Positions 33,811-43,611 are shown, numbered from the stretch's first letter. The stretch is 64,000 bases of DNA from Sphingobium sp. (GCA_017744605.1 JAGIAZ010000001.1:424062-488061), one strand, 5' to 3'. The notes: generated by a model from the letters alone, not told the origin. Made by a program: numbers and translations.

Positions 33811-34025
33811 CGTCGCCCCTCCCGCGCGCCCATTTAGCGAACTTTTAGGATATCCGGCGCCGCTTGCACATTCATTTAGGAACGCGCGGTTTCCGGACTC
33901 GCTATCGAAGCGGCGTGCCCATCGCAGACCTGGACGCGATCCCGCCGCCATCATCGGCGGTTCCTCGTCGTTCGGGATGGACACGGAACCACCCCAGGAC
34001 CGGAAGGTCCGACTATCTGGAGAGA

Positions 34026-34490
34026 ATGATGAAGACGTTCACCTCTGCCGCCGTTTCGCCGGCGGGTCATGGAACGCCCGCGATGGCGTTCGGCGAACAC
34101 GCGATCCGCATCAGGGCGGCCGAAACGGGCGGCGCCTTTGGCGTGTTCGAGGGTATCATCCCGCCCGGCGAAGGCCCGCCCGCCCATGTCCATGAGCGCG
34201 AGGACGAGTTCATCCGCGTGATCGCCGGCCGTTTCGGCTTCTGGTGCGCCGACGATTATGTCGAACTCGCCGAGGGCGGCTGCATCGCGATGCCGCGCGG
34301 CGTACCGCATCGGTTCCGCAATATCGGCGAGACGCAAGGGCGCCTCATGGCCGTCTCGTCGCCCGGCGGGTTCGAGGATTTCTTCGCTACCGCCGAACGC
34401 TGCCAGGCCGAAACACCCGAGCAGATCGCCGCCATCGCCGCCGGCTTCGGCGTGCGCTTCCTGCCCGACGACGAACGGCAGGCCGCCTGA
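34026..34490 (+). CDS. Cupin-domain protein
   Basis: A 154-residue protein, preceded by GGAGAGA, with tandem ATG codons at 34026 and 34029. The cupin motif 1 is PPAHVHEREDEFIRVIAGRF (two His and a Glu as metal ligands) and motif 2 is MPRGVPHRFRN. The C-terminal part (GGFEDFFATAERC) is typical of quercetinase-like or sugar-binding cupins. It is divergent from the flavin-barrel pair. The substrate is unknown. Confidence 0.85.
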   Translation: MMKTFTSAAVSPAGHGTPAMAFGEHAIRIRAAETGGAFGVFEGIIPPGEGPPAHVHEREDEFIRVIAGRFGFWCADDYVELAEGGCIAMPRGVPHRFRNIGETQGRLMAVSSPGGFEDFFATAERCQAETPEQIAAIAAGFGVRFLPDDERQAA

Positions 34491-34563
34491 TCGGGAAGAT
34501 CGGCTGACCTGACAAAACTCGATCGAAGGAGCCGACATGCAACCAGTCAGGTTCTTTGGTCCC

Positions 34564-35092
34564 TTACGCAGGGCACATGTCCGGCCAGCCGAGATCCTGG
34601 ACGGCGTTGACGATCGTGCCGCGCATCCAACGGTGCACGGCGTCCTGCTCATGCCGGCTATGCCAGTAGAGCCGGACGTCCGGGACGGGAACGTCGAGCG
34701 GCGGGCGAAACAGGCGCAGCTTCAGGTCGCGGCGCACCGCGGTCGCGAACTGAAGCGGCACCGCCGCGATATAGGGACCGGACGCGACCGCCAGCGCGAC
34801 CGCATGAAATTGCGGCAGTGCGAGCGCGACACGCCGCCGCCGCCCCGACGCCTCCAGCGCTGCATCGACCGCCCCGGACATGCTGCCGTCGATCGAGCGG
34901 ATCGCGTGCGGCAACAGGCAGAAGGTCTCCATGGGCAGCATGGCGCCATCGGCGATCTCCGCGACAACGGGATTGCTTTCAGCGGCGATCAACACGAACG
35001 GGGATTTGAACAGGAGACTGCTGGAAATCCAGTCGGGAACGTCGAGCGGCCGTTCAAGGGCGAGGTCTATTCCGGAGGGCTGCCCTATCGAT
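34564..35092 (-). pseudogene. LysR-type regulator, C-terminal remnant
   Basis: The frame encodes the last ~175 residues of a LysR substrate-binding domain: SGIDLALERPLDVPDW, SPFVLIAAESNP, MLPMETFCLLPHAIRSI, and the LYWHSRHEQDAVHRWMR close. The DNA-binding half is absent. At about 35092 the sequence switches to an IS110 transposase fragment on the same strand, so the gene was cut by a mobile-element event. It is unrelated to the intact LysR gene at 43790. Confidence 0.75.
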
Positions 35093-35455
35093 ATGCGTGG
35101 CTGACGCTTTCATGTGGACGCGTTTGTACCAGCCGGTACGCGCCAACTGGGCAAGCCCTTCCGCGTCGTGGACATCGCTTTTGTTCACGCGGGCAGAAAG
35201 GACGCCCTTCGCATGCCGCGCGCAGATACATTCTATCGCGACACCGCGCTCGACCAGCCCATGATACAGGAACGTCGATAGCGTTCCCGTCTCCAGCACC
35301 ACGCGCACCAGATCGGTACAATGTTTGCTGAGCCATTTGGCCAAAACATCGGGATCACTCGCGACAACATCGCGCCGCAAAACCTTGCCGTCGACGTTGA
35401 CCACGCAGATATGCGTCGTCTTGTCACTCACGTCCAATCCTGCATAGATCGACAT
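35090..35455 (-). pseudogene. IS110-family transposase, N-terminal remnant
   Basis: About 120 codons from the ATG at 35455 match the RuvC-like N-domain of IS110 transposases: [54 protein letters not shown] with the D-x-x-D pair (SDVHDAEGLAQLARTGW). The protein stops after about residue 122, where the LysR fragment begins; the C-terminal transposase domain is missing. The 5' side is also cut: the istB fragment begins two bases beyond the ATG. This is an inactive remnant. Confidence 0.8.
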
Positions 35456-35456
35456 C

Positions 35457-35558
35457 GGTCATCCCAAGATGACCACCGCCATGCTCGACCGGCTCACCCA
35501 CCACTGCAACATCGTCGAGACCGGCAACGACAGCTGGCGCCTCAAACACCGCAGCTGA
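35457..35558 (+). pseudogene. istB: IS21 helper ATPase IstB, C-terminal remnant
   Basis: The last 34 codons of an IS21-type Ist[19 protein letters not shown], then [13 protein letters not shown] and a stop. It begins with GGTCATCC at 35457-35464, the same 8 bases at which the matching upstream part of istB ends at 43604-43611. No other IS21 gene is present in the 35-kb patch. Confidence 0.8.
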
Positions 35559-35749
35559 CCCACAGGCAGTCGATCAGGACCGCTTTGCGCTGGTTGCGCC
35601 TCCGGTCGGGCTACGCCCGCCCTACGCCGCAACCAGCGCGAACGCAGCGCTCGTCATCCTCGATATCCGTCACAATCTTTGCCGTGCTGGTCGGAGAGGG
35701 CTCATCCCAAAAGCCGACATTTGTGAGCCGCCATGACTAAACGAGCGGC

Positions 35750-36880
35750 CTACGAGGCTCTACCGGCCTCCTTGCGTGACGTAAGGAAATCGAGAACCGG
35801 CGCAGACGCCGCCCCGATCAGCCCAGCCTGCTCTGCCAAGATGCTGGCTAGAACGGTCGGCGCAGCGATGTGCTTTGAATAATCAAAAACGGCGTTTAGG
35901 TCGATCCGCGCGAGTAATGCGTCGATTATTGCGGGTGGAACTCGACCGCCCACTATGATCGCTTCCGGGTCAAAGAAACGAGAGACTAGCTCGATGCTAC
36001 GGCCCAACTGTCCAGCAGCTCGATCCAGCCAATGCACCAGGGGGGGGCAATTGGCCTCATCAAGGCCCGACAAATCCGCGAAATCCTCGACGGCCGCGCC
36101 TGCCTTGGCAAGGTGCTCAAGGAGATCCTGACCGGAGGGCCTTGGCTTATCGACCGGGAAGACGATGCCGATCACTCCGGCGTTGCCGTGCGCGCCGCGA
36201 TAGGGGCGGCCGTTCAACATCAGTGTCCCGCCATACCGATAGGCGATGTGAATCTGGAAGAAATTGTCAAAATCCCGACCGACGCCGTGCATCCGTTCGC
36301 CGATCGCCGCGCATATCGGATCGGTTTCGATCACGACCGGAAAAGGGAGGTCCGCGCGTAAACGGCTGAGCAGGTCGAGCCCGCGCATCTCGGCGAAATA
36401 ATCGTGAGTGTGAAAATAGCCGGCTTGACTCGACGCCGTAGCTGGCACGTTGATTCCGATCCCCAATACCCGGCCGGCATCGATACCCGCGTGTCTTTGA
36501 AGGCGAGCGATCAGCGTCCGCGTGGTGCGTAGCAGCTCGGAGATGGAGAAACGCTCGATCATCGCTGTCTGCTGACTAAGCAGGTTGCCGGTAAGATCGA
36601 AAAGGCCAGCGGTTACCCGCCGCGCGGTGAAGATAACCCCGAACGTGTAACCACCTTGCGGATTAATCGCGAGCGGGCGCGCCGGCTGGCCGCGACCGCC
36701 ACGGAGGGCCGGTAATTCGATCACGATCTCGCGTTCGATCAAATCACGCGATGTCGTCGAAACGATAGGCGGAGCAATGCCCGTCTGGTCCGCAACGCGG
36801 GCTCGGCTAATTTCCTTCGACCGATGGACGGCTTCAAATACGAGACGCTCGGTTTCGGTCAGGGGTGCGAAGGCTTCCAT
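35750..36880 (-). CDS. ROK-family regulator
   Basis: A 376-residue protein from the ATG at 36880. An N-terminal winged helix (residues about 5-60, LTETERLVFEAVHRSKEISR, IAPPIVSTTSRDLIE) precedes the ROK actin-like domain (residues 75-360). ROK hallmarks are GIGINVPA, the Asp/Glu-rich substrate loop and GAHGNAGVIGIVFPVD (the usual G-x-G-H). The canonical Cys-rich zinc motif is not obvious. ROK repressors usually respond to sugars or sugar phosphates. It is divergent from the MFS gene and probably regulates the island at 35.7-43.4 kb. Confidence 0.85.
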   Translation of the reverse strand: MEAFAPLTETERLVFEAVHRSKEISRARVADQTGIAPPIVSTTSRDLIEREIVIELPALRGGRGQPARPLAINPQGGYTFGVIFTARRVTAGLFDLTGNLLSQQTAMIERFSISELLRTTRTLIARLQRHAGIDAGRVLGIGINVPATASSQAGYFHTHDYFAEMRGLDLLSRLRADLPFPVVIETDPICAAIGERMHGVGRDFDNFFQIHIAYRYGGTLMLNGRPYRGAHGNAGVIGIVFPVDKPRPSGQDLLEHLAKAGAAVEDFADLSGLDEANCPPLVHWLDRAAGQLGRSIELVSRFFDPEAIIVGGRVPPAIIDALLARIDLNAVFDYSKHIAAPTVLASILAEQAGLIGAASAPVLDFLTSRKEAGRAS

Positions 36881-36998
36881 CACAAGAATTTCATAGCTCC
36901 ATGGCACGCGCTAAGCAGGACATAGGCGGCCAGAAACAGGCGGTTTTCGGTTGGCAAGGTGTTCATGGTCGCCACGGTCCATAGGTAAGAGCGCAATT

Positions 36999-38174
36999 TT
37001 GAACAATGGTAACAGAGCCGCGTCGCGCCAAACATGGGCGACGGTATTGGCCTATGGCGGTGCCGGGTGCGTGGGGGCGATTCTGTCCACGCGTTTGCCG
37101 GGCTGGATGACCCAGGCCGGGCTGAGTGTCGGAGCGATCGGCCTCGCCTTGGCCGCTTCCCGCCTCGGGCGTATCGCCATCATTCCAGCAATTTTGCACA
37201 TGGTTTCGGCCGACCGCTGGGCAGGACGCGGCGCGTTGGCTATCAGTGTTGCGACGGCCTTCGCGCTCTTGCTCCCTTTTCTTGGTTTCAGCGAGCGGGG
37301 ATGGCTGGCAGTCGAGATGATTGCGCCAGCATTGATCGCGGCCCTCATGGCGCAGCTCGATTGGCTTTCGTTGGGTGGTCCACCATCCCGGCTCGATCCA
37401 TTGACGTATGGTGTGCGCCGCGCCGCCGGATCTGCTGCCTTTGCCATCGCGGCGGTCGGTGCAGGCTTGCCCAACGGCGCCTATGCCGTGGCGTGGATGA
37501 TGGGCGCTGGCTTTTTCGTGATGATCCTGACCGGAATCGCAATCGATTGGGGCTTCGGCACGCGACTGCCTCACACCGTTCCACCCACAACGAAAGCCGA
37601 CGAGACGCAGCCGGCGCATATCACCGGCTTGGCATTGGCGGCCATTCTGATTCAGACGAGTAGCGGCCTCTATCATCTCACCCCGATCCTATGGGTCAGG
37701 CAAGGGCATGGCCCAGCGGCAGTCGGATTCCTCTGGGGCTTGGCGGCCGCCTCCGAAATTGGTTTCTTCCTTATCGCGCCGTGGCTGTGCCGGCGGTTTA
37801 CCGACTGGCCCCGCATCCTTTTGATCCTGGGTGGAGCAGGCGCCACAATTCGATGGGTCCTGATCGCCAGCACCGCTTCCTTGCCTCTCCTGGCCTTGGC
37901 CCAAATGCTCCAGTCATTCAGCTTCGGCGCCTCGTTGGTCGGTACGCTGGCGCTCATCCGCGACCACTTGACGGGGCGTGCGCGGGCGCAGGCGCGTGCG
38001 GTCGGCATCAATCAAGGTTTGCAGACAGGATTGATCCCCGCTCTATCGCTCGCGGTCTCCGGTTTCCTGCTGCAAGCGCTGGGCGCTGAAAGTTTTCTAA
38101 TCATGGCTGCTTTGGCGATGATCGGTACGATTGTCGCCCTGCGCTCCGGAAACGGCCTGAAACGAGCCGTTTAG
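36999..38174 (+). CDS. MFS transporter
   Basis: An integral membrane protein of about 392 residues; the start is uncertain. I choose the TTG at 36999, since the longer frame begins at another TTG (36951) with a poor N-terminus. About twelve hydrophobic segments are visible, with GLALAASRLGR and the internal-repeat sequence GFLWGLAAASEIGFFL, fitting the MFS_1-like family (LacY/NupG-type). It is divergent from the ROK gene and next to the phosphodiesterase, so a sugar or inositol product may be imported. Confidence 0.8.
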   Translation: MNNGNRAASRQTWATVLAYGGAGCVGAILSTRLPGWMTQAGLSVGAIGLALAASRLGRIAIIPAILHMVSADRWAGRGALAISVATAFALLLPFLGFSERGWLAVEMIAPALIAALMAQLDWLSLGGPPSRLDPLTYGVRRAAGSAAFAIAAVGAGLPNGAYAVAWMMGAGFFVMILTGIAIDWGFGTRLPHTVPPTTKADETQPAHITGLALAAILIQTSSGLYHLTPILWVRQGHGPAAVGFLWGLAAASEIGFFLIAPWLCRRFTDWPRILLILGGAGATIRWVLIASTASLPLLALAQMLQSFSFGASLVGTLALIRDHLTGRARAQARAVGINQGLQTGLIPALSLAVSGFLLQALGAESFLIMAALAMIGTIVALRSGNGLKRAV

Positions 38175-38192
38175 TCCCGGAGAATGAGAGGG

Positions 38193-39557
38193 TCAGAAAA
38201 GCGGATGCTCGGTAGCTGAGGGCATCGGTGCGTTGAGCATTTTGGCGATCGTCGGCGCGATAGCGCGCATATCGACAACATCGAGGGTCCTGCCCTTGGG
38301 AACGCCTGGCCCCGCTGCGATGAAGATTGACCGCAACGCGGGATTATCCGGGGAGCCGCCATGCTGGCCATGTTCCTTCGACGGGGTGATGAGCGCACCG
38401 TTAAGTGCGTTTCCCCCCTCAAATCCGGGCTGGAAAAAGATCATCGCGGCGATCCTCGCATCCGGTCGATCGGCGATCGGCTGGGTCATCGGGACGATCT
38501 TCTCGATCGCCGAGCCAGGCGTATTTGCGTAGTCCTTCAAGGCCGTCATGGCCGCGTCACGGGCGGCCGGATCATGCAGCACGAGATAGGCTGATCCTCC
38601 CCCGTTCCACATCGCTGCTTGCCAGCGCGCGGCGTGGCCGCTGCTCGGATTGAGCGTTTCCAGGCCAGCCTTTGTAAGAAGGATACCGAGATTGATCTGA
38701 CGCTCGACCGGAGCTTGCCCATGATCCGAGACGATGACGATCCGCGTTTCCGGGTCGATCGCGTGAACCTGCTCGATCAGTTTGCCGATCATCGCGTCGA
38801 TACCGCCCAGGGCCGCACGCGCGGCGTCGGTATCCGGGCCTTCGCGGTGCTGAGTCTCATCGAGGCTGACAAGGTGGAGCGTCGTCAAACGCGGCCGTTC
38901 CTTGGCAAACAGATCGAGCGCCAGATTTGCGCGAGCCTGATCGCCCGCCATCGTTGGCTCGATCAGCGTTTTCAGCACTGCACGGCGCGCGGCCTCATCA
39001 GCGCCTGGCAGCATCCGCGTCGCCGAAAGCGCCGCGATCAATGACCAGTTCTTAGGCTGCCCACCCGCCCAATATTCGGGGAAATTGATGTCGATCGCGC
39101 GCGCGCCAACGGCCACGGGCCAATAGACATTCGCGACCTTGCCACCCGCGTTATGCACCGCATCCCACAGGGTCGGCGCATGAATGTCATCGGTGAACCA
39201 GTAACAAGCGTTGAGCAGTACGCCCTCCGGATCGAACCGCTGATTACTCAGGACCATGTGCTGCGCCGGGGTTACGCCGGTTATCAGCGTGGTATGGTTC
39301 GGATAGGTCAGCGTTGGCGCGACATTCCGGACCGCCTCCGCCCGCACCCCCGCGCGCGCGACGGCCAGCAGGTGGTCCACGGGAAGACCGCGCTCTTGCG
39401 CATGATTGAGATCTTCGGCGCCCAGGCCATCGATAGAGATCATTACGACCGGGTGCGGACTGGATGCGATACCAGGCTTCGACGCGATGGCCGTCCCGCC
39501 CAGCAATCCAAGAGCAAGCACGGCGGACGCAAGCGACTTCATCATGGCGGGACTCAC
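38193..39557 (-). CDS. Secreted nucleotide pyrophosphatase/phosphodiesterase-like phosphatase
   Basis: A 454-residue protein with a signal peptide (residues 1-25, TAIAS). It matches the ENPP/alkaline-phosphatase superfamily: MISIDGLGAEDL (metal Asp), VAPTLTYPNHTTLITG (Thr84 nucleophile), LHLVSLDETQHREGPD (metal Asp, His), IVIVSDHGQAP (Asp-His) and EHGQHGG (His). It would hydrolyse phosphodiesters or phosphomonoesters in the periplasm. It lies just downstream of the TonB receptor gene on the same strand (gap about 90 bp). Confidence 0.88.
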   Translation of the reverse strand: MSPAMMKSLASAVLALGLLGGTAIASKPGIASSPHPVVMISIDGLGAEDLNHAQERGLPVDHLLAVARAGVRAEAVRNVAPTLTYPNHTTLITGVTPAQHMVLSNQRFDPEGVLLNACYWFTDDIHAPTLWDAVHNAGGKVANVYWPVAVGARAIDINFPEYWAGGQPKNWSLIAALSATRMLPGADEAARRAVLKTLIEPTMAGDQARANLALDLFAKERPRLTTLHLVSLDETQHREGPDTDAARAALGGIDAMIGKLIEQVHAIDPETRIVIVSDHGQAPVERQINLGILLTKAGLETLNPSSGHAARWQAAMWNGGGSAYLVLHDPAARDAAMTALKDYANTPGSAIEKIVPMTQPIADRPDARIAAMIFFQPGFEGGNALNGALITPSKEHGQHGGSPDNPALRSIFIAAGPGVPKGRTLDVVDMRAIAPTIAKMLNAPMPSATEHPLF

Positions 39558-39646
39558 TCATCAAAAAGGACGGCCGGGGAACAGCGGCCCCGACCGTTAG
39601 GCTGGCAACCGGGGAAAGGGGGACCCTCCGGTTGCCAAGGCGGATA

Positions 39647-42154
39647 TTACCAGCGGAAGGTCAACGACCCTTGGACTGCGCGGCCGAAGATCGGACGGGC
39701 ATAAGAAATCACGTTACCCTGCCCGCTCACGGTGTCGATGCGCGGATTGCCCTCGGTCAATCCGACCTTGTTGGTCAGATTGCTGGCTGTAACCAGCAGG
39801 TCGAGCCGATCGAGGAGTTGGACCCGCGCGCTGGCTCCCAGCGTGAAGTAGCCGGGGAGCTTGGTGGAATTGGCAGCGTCAACGTAGCGGTCGCCGACAT
39901 AGTACATGAGCAGCGAGAGTTCGGCTGGCTTGCCGAATGGCGTCGCGTACACGGTCGGAGTCGCGTTGATGATGAGCTTGGGGTCGCGCGCCACCACCAG
40001 ATCACCGGAAACCAACCCGGAGACCCCGTTGACGGTCAGGCTTTTCTGCTTTGGATTTTGCATGGTTATGTTGCCGTTGAAGCCAAGCCAGCGGAACGGC
40101 TGCAGGTTCGCCGAAAGCTCTCCGCCGAAGGTCTCCGTTTCGCCGCTTGTCGTGACGATGGAATAGACACCGGTTGCCGAGTTCAGGACGATGGCGTTGC
40201 CAGTGAGCGGAGAATAATGGCTATAGAAAGCCGTTGCGGTGAAGAAATTCCGACCACGGCCGAGCTTCACCCCGCCCTCTGCGAGCTTGATCTTGTTGAT
40301 CGGGTTATTCTGCAAAAGAAAAGCATTCTGCAACCGGGGAAGTCGTTCCGTTTTTGTGTAGCGCGCGAAAATCTCACCAACCGAGTCAATCGAATATCGT
40401 ACGCCGACCGTCCACGACGTGGCTTCAAACCGGTCCTTCTTTGTGGTCGTTGCGCCGGTGTACCCGCCAACCTTGAGACCGGCGAGCGATCCTGGCGTGC
40501 TGATCGAGCCGGTCGTCGTGGTCCAGTTCACGCCGTCATTGTGCAGCCAGGTGTGGCGGATGCCCGCATCGATCGCGATGTGGTTGGTCGGATGCCAGGT
40601 GAACGCCGCATAGGGCGACACATAATGGCCATCCGAAGTACCATGCGCGAGGCCGGCATTGTAGTAGGTGAACCCGTCCTGCGTAACGGTGCCGATCAAA
40701 GCGCCGCTCGCACTGTAGGCCGCGACATCAAGCGCATTAGGCTGATTCGCTACGTCAGTCAGGATGTTGTTGAGGCTGCGATCCTGCATGAAATGGAAAA
40801 ATTCGAACTCCAGGCCGCCTGTGAGATCGACCGTGCCGAGGTTGCCCAACGGAGCGGTGCGCGTGACCCGCAGATCATCGGTCGCGGTTCGCATTTTCGT
40901 CTGGATCGACTGCCAACTGCTTTCCACGACCTGACCGCTGCCGCTGTTGGCATCAAAGACGCCGCCAGCATTGTCGCCATTGGCGTAGAGATAGCCGACG
41001 CTCGCGACACTGGCACCGAAGCCCGCCCGCGCGGTGGTCAGCGCCGAGGCTAGATAGGTCGAAGCGTTCACCGGAGCGGCGCCCGAGAAGATCGCATTAT
41101 AGCCGATCGTTCCCTTGAGTAGCCCGAGCTTGTTGGTCACATGCCAGTCGCCAAAATCGAAGGCGGCGTTGATGGCGATGCGCCCCATATTGGTGTGGAT
41201 GCCGTCCGCCAGATCCTCGCTCTTCGAGCGGGCGCTGTTGCCGTAGAAGCTGCGCAGGGTGACGTTCCGGAAGTCCGAGGAGGCGATCGTGCCGTAATTC
41301 GGGTCGAGATAGGAGGAAAGCGACTGACCGCTGGACGTGTTCAGGAGAGGGATCGCAGTGTAGAAGGCATTGCGATCATTGGTGTAATGACCGATCACGT
41401 CGATCCGCCCGTTCGCGAACAACGCGGAAAGCGTGCCAGTGATCTGGCCGCCCTTGTCGGCGGTGAAGCCGGGCTCACGTTCGCCGTCGTCGGCTCGATA
41501 GAAGCCGCCCACGCTGTAGAGCAAATGGTCGTTGATCGGACCGACCTGATAGGCGTCCACCCGCTTGAGGCTGTGCGAGCCCACGGTGCCGCGCACCGCA
41601 CCGCTCGGCGTGGCAGAACCCAGGCGGGTAATCGCGTTGATCGTCGCGCCCACACCGTTCGTCGCATAGATCGGCGACGTGCCTCCAACGACCGTCTCGA
41701 CACGCTCGGTCATCATATCGAGGCGAGCCAGCTCGTCGGTGTTGGCGTAGCTTTCTTGCGGCTCGTCGATACCGGGAAGCCCGTCCGCCTGGATCGCGGT
41801 GAGATAGGTGCCACCCGCCGGCATGCCGCGCACGAACAGGTTTTCACCGCCACCCTGACCGCCCGAGGATTCGGCGGAAATGCCGGGGACGTTACGCATC
41901 AGATCAACCAGGCTGTTCGGCGCCTGACGGTCAATTTGTGCACGGTCGAAGGTGGTGATCGAATAGGGCGTCTTGAGAAGCGTGGTCTTCCTGGATGTGC
42001 CGGTCACGACGATGTCGTCGGACTTCGGCGCGGCATCCGCCGTCGCTGTGGCATCGGCCTCAGGTTTGGAATCCTGCGCCCACGCTGCCGAAGAAGCCAG
42101 CAAAGCGATAGCCGAGGCAGCGAACGGTAGAATGCGATGGGCAGAGCGGCGCAT
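39647..42154 (-). CDS. TonB-dependent receptor
   Basis: An 835-residue outer-membrane receptor. Signal peptide at 1-26 (AAWAQ). TonB box DDIVVTGTSRK at about 46-56. Plug domain to about residue 180 (LMRNVPGISAES, LFVRGMPAGGTYL, VETVVGGTSPIYATNGVGAT). Then a 22-strand barrel ending GSLTFRW with a terminal Trp. It imports a large or scarce solute with TonB energy. It is divergent from the histidine phosphatase gene, separated by only 85 bp. Context points to organic phosphate (phytate-like) rather than iron, but this is inference. Confidence 0.92.
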   Translation of the reverse strand: MRRSAHRILPFAASAIALLASSAAWAQDSKPEADATATADAAPKSDDIVVTGTSRKTTLLKTPYSITTFDRAQIDRQAPNSLVDLMRNVPGISAESSGGQGGGENLFVRGMPAGGTYLTAIQADGLPGIDEPQESYANTDELARLDMMTERVETVVGGTSPIYATNGVGATINAITRLGSATPSGAVRGTVGSHSLKRVDAYQVGPINDHLLYSVGGFYRADDGEREPGFTADKGGQITGTLSALFANGRIDVIGHYTNDRNAFYTAIPLLNTSSGQSLSSYLDPNYGTIASSDFRNVTLRSFYGNSARSKSEDLADGIHTNMGRIAINAAFDFGDWHVTNKLGLLKGTIGYNAIFSGAAPVNASTYLASALTTARAGFGASVASVGYLYANGDNAGGVFDANSGSGQVVESSWQSIQTKMRTATDDLRVTRTAPLGNLGTVDLTGGLEFEFFHFMQDRSLNNILTDVANQPNALDVAAYSASGALIGTVTQDGFTYYNAGLAHGTSDGHYVSPYAAFTWHPTNHIAIDAGIRHTWLHNDGVNWTTTTGSISTPGSLAGLKVGGYTGATTTKKDRFEATSWTVGVRYSIDSVGEIFARYTKTERLPRLQNAFLLQNNPINKIKLAEGGVKLGRGRNFFTATAFYSHYSPLTGNAIVLNSATGVYSIVTTSGETETFGGELSANLQPFRWLGFNGNITMQNPKQKSLTVNGVSGLVSGDLVVARDPKLIINATPTVYATPFGKPAELSLLMYYVGDRYVDAANSTKLPGYFTLGASARVQLLDRLDLLVTASNLTNKVGLTEGNPRIDTVSGQGNVISYARPIFGRAVQGSLTFRW

Positions 42155-42239
42155 GGTGACTCCCTTTTAAATTATGAACTATAATATAATCTGCGCCATC
42201 GCAGGGATATGTGACAGGCCTGTGAAACCCGAAAAATAA

Positions 42240-43442
42240 ATGTACATTTGCTTTCGAGCTGCCATTATGTTCATATTAAGAATGTATCTAAGCCTTTCAC
42301 GGCGCCGCGCCGCCCTCGCTTCGCTTCCCTTTGCCGTCGCCGCTACCATCTCGACACCTGTTGAGGCGCGAGGCGCCGCGCGCGATACGACGTCAGCGCT
42401 CGGAGAACGTGTCGTTATTGTTATCCGGCATGGGCTGCGCTCGCCGATCGAATCTCCGACCGAGTTGCTGGCCGCTTCCGGCCGTACTTTTCCTGCGTGG
42501 CCGGTAGCGTCGGGTCAGCTCACACCGCTCGGCGAGGCGCAACTGGCGGGGATGGCCGAAACGATCGGCCGTGATGTCCTATTAATGGGCAAAGACGGTG
42601 GATGCGAGCTGCACGGCACGGTGTGGGCGGATGTCCGAGACTATCGGACCATCCGCAGCGGCGACATCGTTGCGCGGAGCTTGGGAAAGTGCAGCAGCCC
42701 GTCGCGACATGCGGCTGCGGGAGGCTCGGATCCGTTGTTCGACGCCACGCGCGCCGGGGCCTGCCTGCTGCCCGTGGACGCGCCCAAGCCCACGGACGAG
42801 CAGGAGCGGCGATCAATGATCGCCGCAGCGGAATATCTCGCTTACGCTCAGGGTCTGCCGTTTCAGACTTCAGGCGCGTCCGAGCGCGACACGGTGTTTG
42901 CAGACATGCCCTCGCACGAATGGTTGGTAGCCAGGCAATTCACGACCTTGCCAGCGGCAGGCGCACGAACGGCAGCGCTAACTCAAGTGATTGTCAACTT
43001 CCTGGACGGGAAGACTGCGCAACAGTCGCCCTTGCCCGCGACCGCGCAGGTCGCGACGATCGTGGGGCATGACACCGATCTCGCAGGTTTGCGGGCGGTG
43101 TTTGGCTTGGATTGGGTTTTGCCCGACCAACCGGACAGCACCGGCCCCGCGACGGCGTTGGTGCTGCGCACTTCGACCAGCGGCCCGCATGGATCGCGAC
43201 GCATTTCAGCTACCATCTATTACCAGACGATCACGGACATTCGCGCGGGGAAGGCGCACGATGCTCGGCACATCGATCTACGCTTCGCTGACTGCCGAGC
43301 GGGCGCCTCCTGTGGCTGGGCAAAGATCCGTGAGGTTGCCCTATCGGCGATCCCCGCTTCGTGCCGGTGGCCGGACACGATCGCGGTTCCAGATCGCCGA
43401 GCAAAAGCGGCAATCGGCCCTAACCGCGCAGCAAGCTATTAA
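42240..43442 (+). CDS. Histidine acid phosphatase (phytase/AppA-like)
   Basis: A 400-residue secreted protein (the start may be internal, e.g. the ATG at 42267 or 42282, giving a shorter signal sequence ending VEARGA). The catalytic RHGLRSP motif is at residues 63-69, with the phosphohistidine His64. The proton donor motif GHDTDLAG is at about residue 277. Six Cys suggest disulfides as in AppA-type phytases. It would release phosphate from phytate or sugar phosphates in the periplasm. It lies 85 bp from the divergent TonB receptor. Confidence 0.88.
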   Translation: MYICFRAAIMFILRMYLSLSRRRAALASLPFAVAATISTPVEARGAARDTTSALGERVVIVIRHGLRSPIESPTELLAASGRTFPAWPVASGQLTPLGEAQLAGMAETIGRDVLLMGKDGGCELHGTVWADVRDYRTIRSGDIVARSLGKCSSPSRHAAAGGSDPLFDATRAGACLLPVDAPKPTDEQERRSMIAAAEYLAYAQGLPFQTSGASERDTVFADMPSHEWLVARQFTTLPAAGARTAALTQVIVNFLDGKTAQQSPLPATAQVATIVGHDTDLAGLRAVFGLDWVLPDQPDSTGPATALVLRTSTSGPHGSRRISATIYYQTITDIRAGKAHDARHIDLRFADCRAGASCGWAKIREVALSAIPASCRWPDTIAVPDRRAKAAIGPNRAASY

Positions 43443-43479
43443 AACGGGGGATGCGAGATATGGTCGATCGCCCCGGCCT

Positions 43480-43611
43480 TACCTGCCGTTCGCCCGCTCC
43501 GGCGGCCAGCTGCTGTTCCATCCACCTCGTCAGCAAACTCTACGAGCGCACCTCGGTGATCATCACCGCCAACCTGGCGTTCGGCGAGTGGCCGAGCGTA
43601 TTCGGTCATCC
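43480..43611 (+). pseudogene. istB: IS21 helper ATPase IstB, internal remnant with frameshift
   Basis: The sequence reads YLPFARSGGQLLFH, then after a 4-base insertion in another frame HLVSKLYERTSVIITANLAF and GEWPSVFGHP. This is the segment of IstB that normally comes directly before the fragment at 35457-35558. It ends at GGTCATCC (43604-43611), the same 8 bases that start the other fragment. Decay is shown by the frameshift. Confidence 0.8.

Noticed and set aside
35090..35558. Active insertion sequence
   Set aside because: Both the IS110 and IS21 sequences are truncated and no intact transposase is present.
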